Source: an uncultured Dorea sp. (GTDB taxonomy: Bacteria > Bacillota > Clostridia > Lachnospirales > Lachnospiraceae). From it: a stretch of DNA of 64,000 bases. A model generated the notes under the pieces. It made no database searches, was not told the DNA's origin, and saw only the letters and a program-made list of their open reading frames with translations. The translations under genes were made by a program, and so were the position numbers. Positions 38,097-46,336 of the stretch are shown here, in pieces (positions within the stretch are counted from its first letter, which is position 1; each line of letters starts with the position of its first letter). The DNA lies in NCBI GenBank assembly GCA_910577685.1, contig CAJTOH010000010.1:1-64000 (forward strand). Direction: 5' to 3'.

Positions 38097-38616
38097 AAAT
38101 AACTCTGCAACCCTCATCATCCATATCCGCTTTTTCAAGCCTAAGAAGTTTTTCTTTAACAGCGATCCCCGCCGCATACCCTGTAAGACTTCCATTCGTC
38201 CCGACGACTCTATGGCACGGGATAATCAGCGAAATGGCATTATGCCCCACAGCGCCTCCGACAGCCTGCGCCGACATCCGCGAAAGCCCCTTTTCTTCTG
38301 CGATCCGTCGTGCAATTTCGCCATACGTCATAGTCCTCCCGTATGGAATCGTAAGCAGAATCTCCCACACTGCCTTCCTAAAGGGCGTTGTTTTCATAGA
38401 TAAGGCTGGTGTAAAATCCGGCTCCCTTCCGCTGAAATAGAGGTCAAGCCACCTGTCCGCCTGTTCAAAAACAGAAAGCTCCCTCTGCTCATGATCCCTT
38501 GAGAGCGAAGCGCCAAAATACTTCTGACCGTCGAACCAAAGACCTGTAAGCGCAACCCCGTCGCAGGCAAGGGTTATCCCGCCAAAAGGTGAATCATAAT
38601 GATGTGTATATTCCAT
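38095..38616 (-). CDS. ogt: Methylated-DNA-protein-cysteine S-methyltransferase
   Basis: 173 aa. The catalytic box IIPCHRVVG carries the acceptor Cys134; the DNA-binding helix region PYGRTMTYGEIA and ending LTGYAAGIAVKEKLLRLE are standard. It removes alkyl groups from O6-guanine in a suicide reaction. Single-gene unit. Confidence 0.93.
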   Translation of the reverse strand: MEYTHHYDSPFGGITLACDGVALTGLWFDGQKYFGASLSRDHEQRELSVFEQADRWLDLYFSGREPDFTPALSMKTTPFRKAVWEILLTIPYGRTMTYGEIARRIAEEKGLSRMSAQAVGGAVGHNAISLIIPCHRVVGTNGSLTGYAAGIAVKEKLLRLEKADMDDEGCRVI

Positions 38617-38675
38617 TCCCCATGACCTCCTGCCTCAGATATACTTTTCCTATACCTATCACATACTTATAACAT

Positions 38676-39146
38676 TTACGATACCAACTTACAGACATCA
38701 ACCCATCCGATGAATCCGGAATACTCCTCCAACTCCGGAATCGTAAGCTCAATCGCACTGTTCCCGCTTCCGCAGGCAGGAAAGACCGTTTCAAACCTCC
38801 TCAGGGATTCATCCAAATATACGTTCACACCTTCATTCACGGCAAAGGGACACACACCTCCCACGGCATGCCCCACCAACGTTTCTGCCTCATCCCTTGG
38901 AAGCATCTTCGCCTTTGTCCCAAACTGAGCCTTGTATTTCGGGTTATCAATCCGCACGTCCCCTGCCGTCACAATAAGCATAGCGCGGCCCTCAACAAGA
39001 AAAGAAAGGGTCTTCGCTATTCTCTGAGGCTTGCAGTGGAGCGCGGCCGCCGCAAGCTCCACCGTCGCGCTGGAAACGTCAAATTCCTGAATCCTGTCCT
39101 CCATCCCATATTTCTGAAAAAACTTTTTCACTCTTTCAATCGCCAT
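38676..39146 (-). CDS. YbaK/ProX-type aminoacyl-tRNA deacylase
   Basis: 156 aa, full length for the YbaK/EbsC domain. Seen: KTLSFLVEGRAMLIVTAGD with the catalytic-lysine region, HAVGGVCPFAVNEGVNVYLDESL (GGVxPFG motif). It edits misacylated tRNA, usually Cys- or Ala-tRNA(Pro). AGGAG-type site before ATG at 39146. Monocistronic. Confidence 0.9.
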   Translation of the reverse strand: MAIERVKKFFQKYGMEDRIQEFDVSSATVELAAAALHCKPQRIAKTLSFLVEGRAMLIVTAGDVRIDNPKYKAQFGTKAKMLPRDEAETLVGHAVGGVCPFAVNEGVNVYLDESLRRFETVFPACGSGNSAIELTIPELEEYSGFIGWVDVCKLVS

Positions 39147-39230
39147 ATGTTTACTCCTCTCCCGTTACATAATCTCTGCCGCGGTATTCTTCAACATCGG
39201 AAATCTGCCGCATTATCCTGCATTTTTTAC

Positions 39231-39515
39231 TCACGTCTCTATCTGTCCCGCAACATACTCCACATTCGCACCAACGGCTTTCGTCCCGTCCACCCGAATC
39301 ACCGGACAGTCCACCGACTCCACCCATTCCGCCACATACCTCTCTGTCCTGCCGGCAGCCTTTTGAAAAAACGCCTCTTCCTGCTCATATAAATCCCCTC
39401 CCGGCAGCATCCTGTCCCCGAACTTCTGATAAGAACGCTCTTTCACCCGCCGAAGCCGAATCTCCTGCCGGCCAATACCATGTAAAAGTATACCCCATAC
39501 TCCTCCCTTACGCAA
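39231..39515 (-). pseudogene. 3' remnant of a P-loop kinase/AAA-type gene
   Basis: The frame gives 94 aa. From about residue 17 (EIRLRRVKERSYQKFGDR, LPGGDLYEQEEAFF, then CPVIRVDGT) it matches the C-terminal third of clostridial P-loop nucleotide-kinase-like proteins, as far as I recall that family. No Walker A and no upstream part exist, and the first 16 residues look unrelated. The break near 39.47 kb borders the repeat upstream of the AAA-ATPase gene, so the gene was probably truncated when the island formed. Confidence 0.6.
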
Positions 39516-39568
39516 CCGTCAGCCAAATATCAATTCAATATTGAGGAAATCTCCAAGACATGGTAAAG

Positions 39569-39648
39569 TATATCCAAGGGCATCCCCCAATGCCTGCCTT
39601 GACGGGGCGGGTGGACTTCGTCCAATAAGGTATACCCAAGGGCATACC
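39569..39648 (+). repeat. About 60-bp leader repeat, left (plus) copy
   Basis: Unit and partial second unit: TATA(T/C)CCAAGGG ... GCGGGTGGACTTCGTCCA ... TATACCCAAGGGCATACC, period 62 bp. It lies in the 5' leader of the AAA-ATPase gene, 26 bp before the ATG. Each unit holds the small hairpin TGGACTTCGTCCA and the near-palindrome TATACCCAAGGGCATA. The same repeat is found inverted at 45190-45306. Confidence 0.8.
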
Positions 39649-39674
39649 GATCAATCAAAAGGAGATATAACGTC

Positions 39675-41291
39675 ATGGGAGTTTATTTAAACAGCGAGAC
39701 AGCCCGCACATTATACAAAAATGAAACCCAAAAACCATACTTCATAGATAAATCGCTATTACTCGAAGAATTATTTCCATTTGTAAAAGAAGGCTCCAAC
39801 TATATCTGTATCACCCGCCCGCGCCGTTTCGGAAAAACCGTGATGGCAAATATGATTGCAGCGTTCTTTTCCAACGCACATGACACGTCAGACATCTTCA
39901 GCAAATTGAAAATCAGCGAAAGAACCGGATACCAAACGTATCACAACCGATATTCCGTAATCCACATTCCGCTAAATGATATCTCAAGACAATGCACAAG
40001 CTATGAACAATACATCACCCGGATTGAAAAACGGTTAATCCGCGACCTTCAGAAAGCCTACCCACATACAGCGCCAGAGCAGGAAGACTCCGCCATAGAC
40101 ATGCTGACAGACCTATATGCAGAGGACCCTTCCATCCGCTTCATATTCATACTGGATGAATGGGACTTCATATTCCACCAGCCATATATCACTGAAACAG
40201 AAAAGAAATCCTATTTGACGTTCTTAAGAAGCCTGTTAAAAGACCGCCCATATGTACAGTTGGCATATATGACCGGAATCCTTCCTATAGCAAAATACTC
40301 AAGCGGCTCCGAACTAAACATGTTTCTGGAATACACGATGGCAACGGAAGAAAAATATTCCACCTATTTTGGATTTACAGAAAAAGAAGTCGATATTTTA
40401 TTTGAAAGATACAAAAATATTGCCTCAGACAGCCGACATATCACCAGAGCCGGACTTAGAACCTGGTACAATGGATACCACACAAAATCCAATCAACGAA
40501 TCTACAACCCTCGCTCCGTAATCGCCTCTCTGACCAACAACAATCCAGGCAATTACTGGACAAGTTCCGGCCCCTACGATGAAATATTCTACTACATTAA
40601 AAATAATATTGCCGCAGTCAGAGAAGACCTTGTACGGATGATATCCGGCGAATCCATTCCAATCAAAATACGGGAATACGCCGCAGTTTCCATGAGCCTC
40701 CGGACCAAAGACGAGATATTTTCCGCAATGGTAGTATACGGATTTCTCAGCAGCGAAAAAGGAGCCGTCTGTATTCCAAACAAGGAATTAATGGAGCAAT
40801 TCAGCGAAATGCTTCGGAAGGAACCTTCCCTTGGATACGTGTATAGGCTGGCAAAAGAATCCATGCGCATGCTAGAAGCCACACTTGCAGGAGATACGGA
40901 CACAATGGCAGAAATATTAGAACAGGTCCATAATACAGAAGCCCCGCTGCTCCAATACAACAACGAGGCTGAGCTTACAGCCGTCGTAAACTTGGTATAT
41001 CTTGCGGCAAGAGACCAATACCGCATAGAACGTGAAGATAAAGCCGGTATCGGATACGTCGATTTCATATTTTATCCGGAAAAAGACCTTGGCGCAGACT
41101 GTATCATATTAGAGTTAAAGGCAGGCTATTCCCCGCAAGAAGCAATCCAACAGATTAAAGATCGGAAATACGCCCTTCGTTTCCGTCCCAAACTCGGCGA
41201 AAAACCAAAATATACCGGAAGAATCCTTGCTGTCGGCATCGGATACGATAAAAAATGTAAAAGACACAGTTGCAAAATAGAAATCCTATAA
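39675..41291 (+). CDS. AAA-ATPase-like / PD-(D/E)XK nuclease domain protein
   Basis: 538 aa of the large clostridial/Bacteroidetes family with an N-terminal AAA-ATPase-like domain and C-terminal DUF1703-type nuclease domain. Seen: Walker A-like RPRRFGKTVM (Lys54), Walker B FIFILDEWDFIF, and a PD-(D/E)XK core GYVDFIFYPEK ... CIILELKAGY. Members occur in many copies per genome and are thought to be mobile or defence-linked; their job is unproven. AAAGGAG before the ATG. Leader contains the 60-bp repeat. More A+T-rich than its left-hand neighbours. Confidence 0.85.
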   Translation: MGVYLNSETARTLYKNETQKPYFIDKSLLLEELFPFVKEGSNYICITRPRRFGKTVMANMIAAFFSNAHDTSDIFSKLKISERTGYQTYHNRYSVIHIPLNDISRQCTSYEQYITRIEKRLIRDLQKAYPHTAPEQEDSAIDMLTDLYAEDPSIRFIFILDEWDFIFHQPYITETEKKSYLTFLRSLLKDRPYVQLAYMTGILPIAKYSSGSELNMFLEYTMATEEKYSTYFGFTEKEVDILFERYKNIASDSRHITRAGLRTWYNGYHTKSNQRIYNPRSVIASLTNNNPGNYWTSSGPYDEIFYYIKNNIAAVREDLVRMISGESIPIKIREYAAVSMSLRTKDEIFSAMVVYGFLSSEKGAVCIPNKELMEQFSEMLRKEPSLGYVYRLAKESMRMLEATLAGDTDTMAEILEQVHNTEAPLLQYNNEAELTAVVNLVYLAARDQYRIEREDKAGIGYVDFIFYPEKDLGADCIILELKAGYSPQEAIQQIKDRKYALRFRPKLGEKPKYTGRILAVGIGYDKKCKRHSCKIEIL

Positions 41292-41300
41292 AGTTTCAAT

Positions 41301-41331
41301 GAGGCTGCCGATTTATTTCTCTGGCAGCCTC
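41301..41331. terminator. Hairpin terminator between the AAA-ATPase gene and the ABC exporter
   Basis: GAGGCTGCC/GGCAGCCTC, 9-bp perfect stem with a 12-13 nt loop, between two convergent genes. U-runs are weak. Confidence 0.6.
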
Positions 41332-41346
41332 ATCCTCTGCATTACC

Positions 41347-43353
41347 CTAAACTGACGCCGTATAATTCTGCTTTTGCAGCTCATACATCCGCCAATACGC
41401 ACCTTTTGCCTGAAGCAGCTCATCATGCGTCCCCTGTTCTGCCAACCGCCCGTTCTCCATGACAAGAATCCGATCCGCCGCCCTTGCAGCCGCAAGGCGG
41501 TGTGTAATAATCACAGCCGTCCTGTCCCGGCAAATCTCTTCAAAAAGCCGATACATATGCCGCTCCTCCAGCGGGTCAATCGCCGCCGTCGGCTCGTCGA
41601 GAATCAACACCCCTCGCTCCCGGAAACAGCCTCTCGCTATCGCCGCCTTCTGCCACTGTCCCCCGGACAAATCAATTCCTCCAAATTCCCGGGACAACAT
41701 CGTGGACAACCCCTCCGGCATCCGCTCCACAGGAAACCCGCATTTTTTCAAAATTTTCTCCACTGTATCCCCGTACGTTTCCTCTTCACAGGCTTTCCCC
41801 ATACGCCGGCTGCCCGATGCCGCAGAAACCTCCTCATTCAAACGTCGGCTCCCCGATACCGCAAAAGCCTCCCCATCCAAACGTCGGCTCTCCAATGCCG
41901 TAATAGCCTCCCCATCCAAACGTCGGCTCTCCAACGCCGCAAAAGCCTCCCCATCCAAACGTCGGCTCTCCGACACCGCCACATTCTCGAAAAGCGTCAT
42001 CCCGTACCGCACATAATTCTGGAACACTCCGCTCAAAGATTCCTCAAAAGCCTCCCACTCAAGCTCCCTCGTACACTTCCCGTTAATCCTGAGACATCCG
42101 CCCGTCGGAAGATACTGCCCGCATAGGACCTTAAGAAGCGTGGATTTTCCCGCGCCATTCTCTCCGACTACAGCCACCGTCTCCCCGGAATGGACCGTAA
42201 AACTCACATCCTTCAAAACCTCTGCCTCGCATCCCGGATAACGGAAATCCAGATGCTCCGCCCGGATCTCAGGGTTCCCCTCCCCAATCTCCGTGATTGT
42301 CCCATTCACAGGCTCTAAATCAAGAAACGCCGTATAATTCCTGATACTCGCATAATTCTCACTAATCCTGCCCACATGGCCGCAAACCAGCTCTTCCATA
42401 ATCCGAAACATCGTATTCAGAGACGTAAACAGCGCGGCAAACGCCCCTACGGAAACACCTCCGTTCCAAACTTCCCAGACAAACAACAGCAGCACGGCCA
42501 GGTATCCGGCCAGCGTCAGGCACTTAATCAACATCTGCCGTATTCCGGACCGAACCTGTACCCGCCACTCCTTCCTGTCGTACCGCTCCAGAGCTTCGAG
42601 AAACAGCCCCTCAAAAAAACGGTATGCCCCCAGCAATCTCGTTTCCTTAAAAAATTCCAGCTTCGTCATGCATCCCTCGTAATACTCAAACATCCTGCGG
42701 TCCCTTACCGTCTCCTGCTCAAACTTCGCAAAACTCCTGCTCCGATATCTCTGCTGTATCAGAACAGGAAGAAAAATCAACAAAAGCGCGGCAAGGAAAA
42801 CAGGTTTCAGCATAGCAAGATAAATCCCCATCAGAACAAAATACGGCACATAATAGGTCGCGATCAAAAAACAAACATTCATAAAAAATACGCTCTGATC
42901 CACACCCCTCTTCGCATTCTCATGCCGTTCCAGAAAAGAAGTATCCTCAAAGGCTTCCGCCGGGAATCTTGCCGTCTGCTTCTGGAGGCGGCGGCTAAAC
43001 TCCTTTGACACACGAAACGACACTCCCTCAACCACAGCGTTATGAATTGTGCCGAAAATCAGCCCTGCGGCGATCACCCCTGCCAGGACAAGCATACACT
43101 CCAAAACTCCCCCGTTTCCAAACGAAAGCCAACCGTCGGGCGTCGAACCGGCCGGATGCCGCGCCGCCGTCAGGGCAGGCAGGCCCGCCGCTGAAACCCG
43201 CTCAAAAAACACCTGCATACAGACCGTCTGCAGCACCAGAAACACACTATGTAGGATTCCCGCCAGCAAAACAACAGACACCCCCACAGGCGCGGCGCAA
43301 AACGTCCACACTAATATTCTCCAAAACACAAACTTCTTACGACACTTCTTCAT
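41347..43353 (-). CDS. ABC exporter (TMD-NBD fusion) with a 13-residue tandem repeat in its ATPase domain
   Basis: 668 aa from the ATG at 43353 (the frame opens at 43398; neither start has a strong site). Six-TM exporter domain (about 1-310) and NBD: Walker A GENGAGKST, Q-loop GVFQNYVRYG, signature DLSGGQWQKAAIARG, Walker B LILDEPTAAID, H-loop ITHR. Between Q-loop and signature lie five copies of (E/G)SRRLDGEAFAAL, adding about 60 residues to the helical subdomain. It overlaps the upstream exporter by 17 bp, so the two likely form a heterodimer. Cargo unknown. Confidence 0.88.
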   Translation of the reverse strand: MKKCRKKFVFWRILVWTFCAAPVGVSVVLLAGILHSVFLVLQTVCMQVFFERVSAAGLPALTAARHPAGSTPDGWLSFGNGGVLECMLVLAGVIAAGLIFGTIHNAVVEGVSFRVSKEFSRRLQKQTARFPAEAFEDTSFLERHENAKRGVDQSVFFMNVCFLIATYYVPYFVLMGIYLAMLKPVFLAALLLIFLPVLIQQRYRSRSFAKFEQETVRDRRMFEYYEGCMTKLEFFKETRLLGAYRFFEGLFLEALERYDRKEWRVQVRSGIRQMLIKCLTLAGYLAVLLLFVWEVWNGGVSVGAFAALFTSLNTMFRIMEELVCGHVGRISENYASIRNYTAFLDLEPVNGTITEIGEGNPEIRAEHLDFRYPGCEAEVLKDVSFTVHSGETVAVVGENGAGKSTLLKVLCGQYLPTGGCLRINGKCTRELEWEAFEESLSGVFQNYVRYGMTLFENVAVSESRRLDGEAFAALESRRLDGEAITALESRRLDGEAFAVSGSRRLNEEVSAASGSRRMGKACEEETYGDTVEKILKKCGFPVERMPEGLSTMLSREFGGIDLSGGQWQKAAIARGCFRERGVLILDEPTAAIDPLEERHMYRLFEEICRDRTAVIITHRLAAARAADRILVMENGRLAEQGTHDELLQAKGAYWRMYELQKQNYTASV
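41801..41995 (-). repeat. 39-bp minisatellite inside the ABC ATPase domain
   Basis: Units start at 41801 (degenerate), 41840, 41879, 41918 and 41957, each with AAACGTCGGCT. The central three differ by only a few bases. 39 bp is a multiple of three, so copy-number change keeps the frame. Confidence 0.9.
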
Positions 43354-45148
43354 ACCAGCTTCTCTGCACCTCATACATTTCTCTGAATTTTGATTCATAC
43401 TTCATCAGCTCCTCAAATGTTCCCTGCTCCAGAATACGCCCTTCGTCAAATACAATAATCGAGTCAGCAAGCCGCACAGACCCCAGCCTATGGCTGATAA
43501 ACACAGTCGTCCGCCCTTCGCTCAGTTTCCCATATTCCTGATAGAGCCGGCTCTCGCTGACCGGATCTAAAGACGCCGACGGCTCGTCCAGAATACAGAT
43601 TGGGGCGTCGCTCACAAACGCACGGGCAAGCGCGAGCTTCTGCCACTGCCCGCCGGAGGCTTCTTTGTTGCCTCTGTCAAACTTCCCAAGCACCGTATCT
43701 ATCCCGTCCGCCAATCCATCCACAAACTCCGAAAGCCCCACCTGCTCCACTGCCAAACGCACCTTCCCGGTATCCTGACATTCCATCTGCGCTCCTTGCC
43801 TTCGCATCCCAAGCCCTATCATATCCTTGACCGAAATCTGATATCTGGCAAAATCCTGAAAAACCACCGCATACAGGCTCTTCTTCTCCTGTGGGCTATA
43901 TTCCCTGAGTTCCTTCCCATTCACAAGAATCCTTCCCTCATAAGAATCATAAAGCCCCGTCATCAGCTTAATCACCGTAGACTTTCCGGCGGCATTTGCC
44001 CCTGTAAACGCATAATGCCTCCCCGCTTCCAACCGGAAACTCACGTCTTTCAGTACATATTTCTCCGTCCCGGGGTAACAAAACGACACATGCTCAAACA
44101 TAAGCTCCCCAAAACCGGCAAAAGCGTTGCCCGGCACCTCCAAAACATCCGCGCTCTCCTCCGGAAGCCCCATAAAATCAGCCAAATCCTTTCTAAATTC
44201 CCTCTTTCCGGATAACTGCTTCAACAATTCCGACAACTGCTGCACCATAATCGACACCACGCTCAAAAGCTGTGAAGCTGCAGAAATAAAAATACCCACC
44301 GATATCTCCCCGTTTCCCAAAGGACGAAGCAGCACCAGAATCATAAAAACAGAAATCATCGCAGCCGCCAGCCCATACCCCCGGGCAGCAAAAAAATACT
44401 TCAAAAAAGAATTCAAATACAATCGGGAGGCCAAATCATATTCCCTACTCCATTTCCCCTGCAAAAACCCGGTAAAAGAAAAAAGATTCCTCTCCAAAGC
44501 TCCTTCGCGGCAATTCAGCAGCTCATCAAAATACTCATACCTGCGCATATGCCCCGAAACCTCCTTGCCGGCCCGATAAACATTCTCCCCGTTCTTCTTT
44601 GCCAGATAAGCCAACGGAAGAAACTGCAAAAACAGGCACAGCCCGCACCACCACACCCGGATGCTGATAATCAACGCAATCCCCGATACCCGGACGCCAA
44701 TCACGGCGATACTCAGCATAATATACAGGCCATCCACAATCTCCTTCTCCGGGTTCTTCGTAATCCGCCCAATCTGGTCCTGCACCCTCTGACTCTCAAC
44801 CAGATGATAAGGAAGGCAAGCCGTTTTTCTCGCAAGCTCTGCCCGGATTCCCTCCCGCACCCTCTGGGTCAGCCTGCACAAAATGAACTGAACCGATTCA
44901 TTCACCAGCCACGTAACGCCGATCATCAAAATCCACAAGACCACAAGCAGGAAAATATCCGCCTCAACCTCATGGGATGCAAATACGCCTGAAACCGCAT
45001 CAACAAATCTTGCCGTAAGCAGCATCTCCAACAACGGCAGAGCTCCTGCCAACACCTTCGTAAAAATCAGCCCGTATGTATATATTTTCCCATACTGCCT
45101 GTTCTTTAAGAAATAAAATCCTTTTTTATCACACCATGTTCCATCCAT
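43337..45148 (-). CDS. ABC exporter (TMD-NBD fusion)
   Basis: 603 aa. Six-TM exporter domain (about 20-310), then NBD: Walker A GANAAGKST (slightly degenerate), Q-loop VVFQDFARYQ, signature EASGGQWQKLALARA, Walker B CILDEPSASLD, H-loop ISHR. The signature reads ASGGQ rather than LSGGQ and the Walker A lacks the usual central Gly pair, so one ATP site of the presumed heterodimer may be weak. First of the exporter pair; ATG at 45148 with AAAGGAG 14 bases away (long). Its leader carries the 60-bp repeat. Confidence 0.88.
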   Translation of the reverse strand: MDGTWCDKKGFYFLKNRQYGKIYTYGLIFTKVLAGALPLLEMLLTARFVDAVSGVFASHEVEADIFLLVVLWILMIGVTWLVNESVQFILCRLTQRVREGIRAELARKTACLPYHLVESQRVQDQIGRITKNPEKEIVDGLYIMLSIAVIGVRVSGIALIISIRVWWCGLCLFLQFLPLAYLAKKNGENVYRAGKEVSGHMRRYEYFDELLNCREGALERNLFSFTGFLQGKWSREYDLASRLYLNSFLKYFFAARGYGLAAAMISVFMILVLLRPLGNGEISVGIFISAASQLLSVVSIMVQQLSELLKQLSGKREFRKDLADFMGLPEESADVLEVPGNAFAGFGELMFEHVSFCYPGTEKYVLKDVSFRLEAGRHYAFTGANAAGKSTVIKLMTGLYDSYEGRILVNGKELREYSPQEKKSLYAVVFQDFARYQISVKDMIGLGMRRQGAQMECQDTGKVRLAVEQVGLSEFVDGLADGIDTVLGKFDRGNKEASGGQWQKLALARAFVSDAPICILDEPSASLDPVSESRLYQEYGKLSEGRTTVFISHRLGSVRLADSIIVFDEGRILEQGTFEELMKYESKFREMYEVQRSWYEEVS

Positions 45149-45189
45149 ATTACTTTATCAAACTCCTTTAGTCCCTCCGACAATTCATA

Positions 45190-45306
45190 CCTTGATGAAT
45201 AAAGTCCACCCATAAGGCATGTATTACGGTATTCCCTTGGGTATACTTACTGGACGAAGTCCACCCGCCCATAGGGCATGTATTACGGTATTCCCTTGGG
45301 TATATA
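45190..45306 (-). repeat. About 60-bp leader repeat, right (minus) copy, two units
   Basis: On the minus strand two units start with TATACCCAAGGGAATACCG, 59-60 bp apart, each containing TACATGCC(C/T)TATGGG and GGTGGACTT(C/T). The first keeps GCGGGTGGACTTCGTCCA exactly as at 39.6 kb. It lies between the small membrane protein gene and the exporter start. Confidence 0.85.
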
Positions 45307-45336
45307 TAACCAATGTAGTCTCTGGTTTCATCTCCT

Positions 45337-45531
45337 TTAGAAGAAAACCCGGATAAAGCTCCCACGCAAAGGTGGCTGCTGCTGAAAATGTAAAAGCCTT
45401 TCCTTTAAATCCTGAAACAACCTATACGAATATATAGACGCAAGCAAAGTACAGACAAAATATGCCGCAATCCGTAAAAGAATAAGCGACATATTTTTTC
45501 TCTCATAAAATCCCATACCCCGCATTTTCAA
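45337..45531 (-). CDS. Small single-TM protein upstream of the ABC exporters
   Basis: 64 aa from a TTG at 45531, chosen because GGAAGG stands 9-10 bases before it and because this TTG takes the place of the ATG/GTG in the repeat units just upstream. One TM (about 15-37, SLILLRIAAYFVCTLLASIY) with a basic/Pro-rich C-terminal tail (LRGSFIRVFF). An in-frame ATG at 45549 would add six residues. I do not recognise it. Lying before two exporters, it might be an exported peptide precursor or an accessory membrane peptide, but it has no double-Gly or Cys motif to prove this. Confidence 0.45.
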   Translation of the reverse strand: MKMRGMGFYERKNMSLILLRIAAYFVCTLLASIYSYRLFQDLKERLLHFQQQPPLRGSFIRVFF

Positions 45532-45937
45532 AACTAAACCACCTTCCATCTTTGAGTCCCAATTTCCTTCTATTCATAACTAAATTACCTTCCGTTTTTG
45601 AATCCTTATCAACGCATATCCATAACTAAATCACCTCCTTTTTTTGAATCCTTATCAACACATATTCACAAGTAAATTACCTCACATTTTTGAATCCTTA
45701 TCAACACATATTCACAACTAAATTACCTCACATTTTTGAATCCTTATCACCTTCTATCCATAACTAAATCACCTCCCGTTTTTGAATCCTTATCAACACA
45801 TAATCATAACTAAATTACCTCACATTTTTGAATCCTTATCACCTTCTATCCATGATCGAATCACCTCACATTTTTTGAATTTTCATCACCCTTATCCATA
45901 ACTAAAATAGAACAATCCTTATCACCTTCCATTCAAA
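45532..45937 (-). repeat. 46-bp tandem array of translation-initiation modules (about 8 units)
   Basis: On the minus strand each unit reads roughly GATAAGGATTCAAAAA-(N)GGAGGTGATTTAGTT-ATG/GTG, then 3 codons and TGA. Clear units encode MDRR-stop (twice), MIMC-stop, VNMC-stop (twice) and MDMR-stop; the first and last units open into about 23-codon frames. The last unit's start (TTG) opens the small membrane protein gene. Neighbouring units differ in the SD (GGAGGTGA or GAGGTAA). 46 bp is not a multiple of three, so the units cannot form one long frame. Confidence 0.85.
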
Positions 45938-45961
45938 AAAACACTCAAAAAATCTACTATT

Positions 45962-45990
45962 ATTATATCACAAACCGCCTCAAATGTCTT
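45962..45990 (-). promoter_or_regulatory. Extended -10 promoter in front of the module array
   Basis: Minus strand: AAGACA (45990-45985), 17-bp spacer, TATAAT (45967-45962) with TGn just upstream. It should start a transcript through the array, the small gene, the leader repeats and both exporters. Confidence 0.6.
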
Positions 45991-46102
45991 AATTCCACTA
46001 CCAAAAAGTGAAGCATTTTTTCTTCTTATTATGTCCTAAATCTTTCTGAATCCCCAAAATCTACACTCTCTTTCCATGTCGAAAAACGTCGAAATAATAT
46101 AA

Positions 46103-46131
46103 TTGAAAAGTTTATCAAGAAGTGATAAAAT
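46103..46131 (+). promoter_or_regulatory. Sigma-A promoter of the Rpn-like gene
   Basis: TTGAAA (46103-46108), 17 bp, TAAAAT (46126-46131). The leader to 46337 is about 200 nt and holds a small stem GCTCC/GGAGC; I recognise no riboswitch there. The rest of the 45938-46336 stretch shows nothing else. Confidence 0.65.
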
Positions 46132-46336
46132 ACATATATAAAAGACAAACAATTAATCAATATATCTTAATCTTTTTTACTCGTAATCTAAAGCCGACAG
46201 GCGTCACAGCTCCCGTTTGCGGAGCAATTATCCAATCATTTTCCGAACGCCCAAAATGAAACACGGAAACAGAAAGACAGCCATCCTTTACCAATATGTT
46301 TTAATATTATTCGCGCAAAAGAAGGAGTGATTCTAT

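Noticed and set aside
39612..39640. GGGTGGACTTCG in the leader repeats resembles the T-box core GGGTGGNACCGCG
   Set aside because: The ACCGCG part is missing, no specifier stem or terminator/antiterminator pair is found, and the downstream genes are not tRNA or amino-acid related.
41459..42016. Plus-strand repetitive frame (SPSKRRLSNA units) opposite the ABC ATPase
   Set aside because: It is only the complement of the 39-bp minisatellite; the minus-strand frame carries all ABC motifs.
45168..45365. A 65-residue minus-strand frame across the leader repeats
   Set aside because: It is made of the repeat sequence itself, has no ribosome site, and the repeats contain frame-breaking length changes.
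45532..45937. Array of about 46-bp repeats looked at first like a CRISPR
   Set aside because: There are no unique spacers: whole units are similar, no repeat/spacer alternation is present, and no cas genes are nearby.
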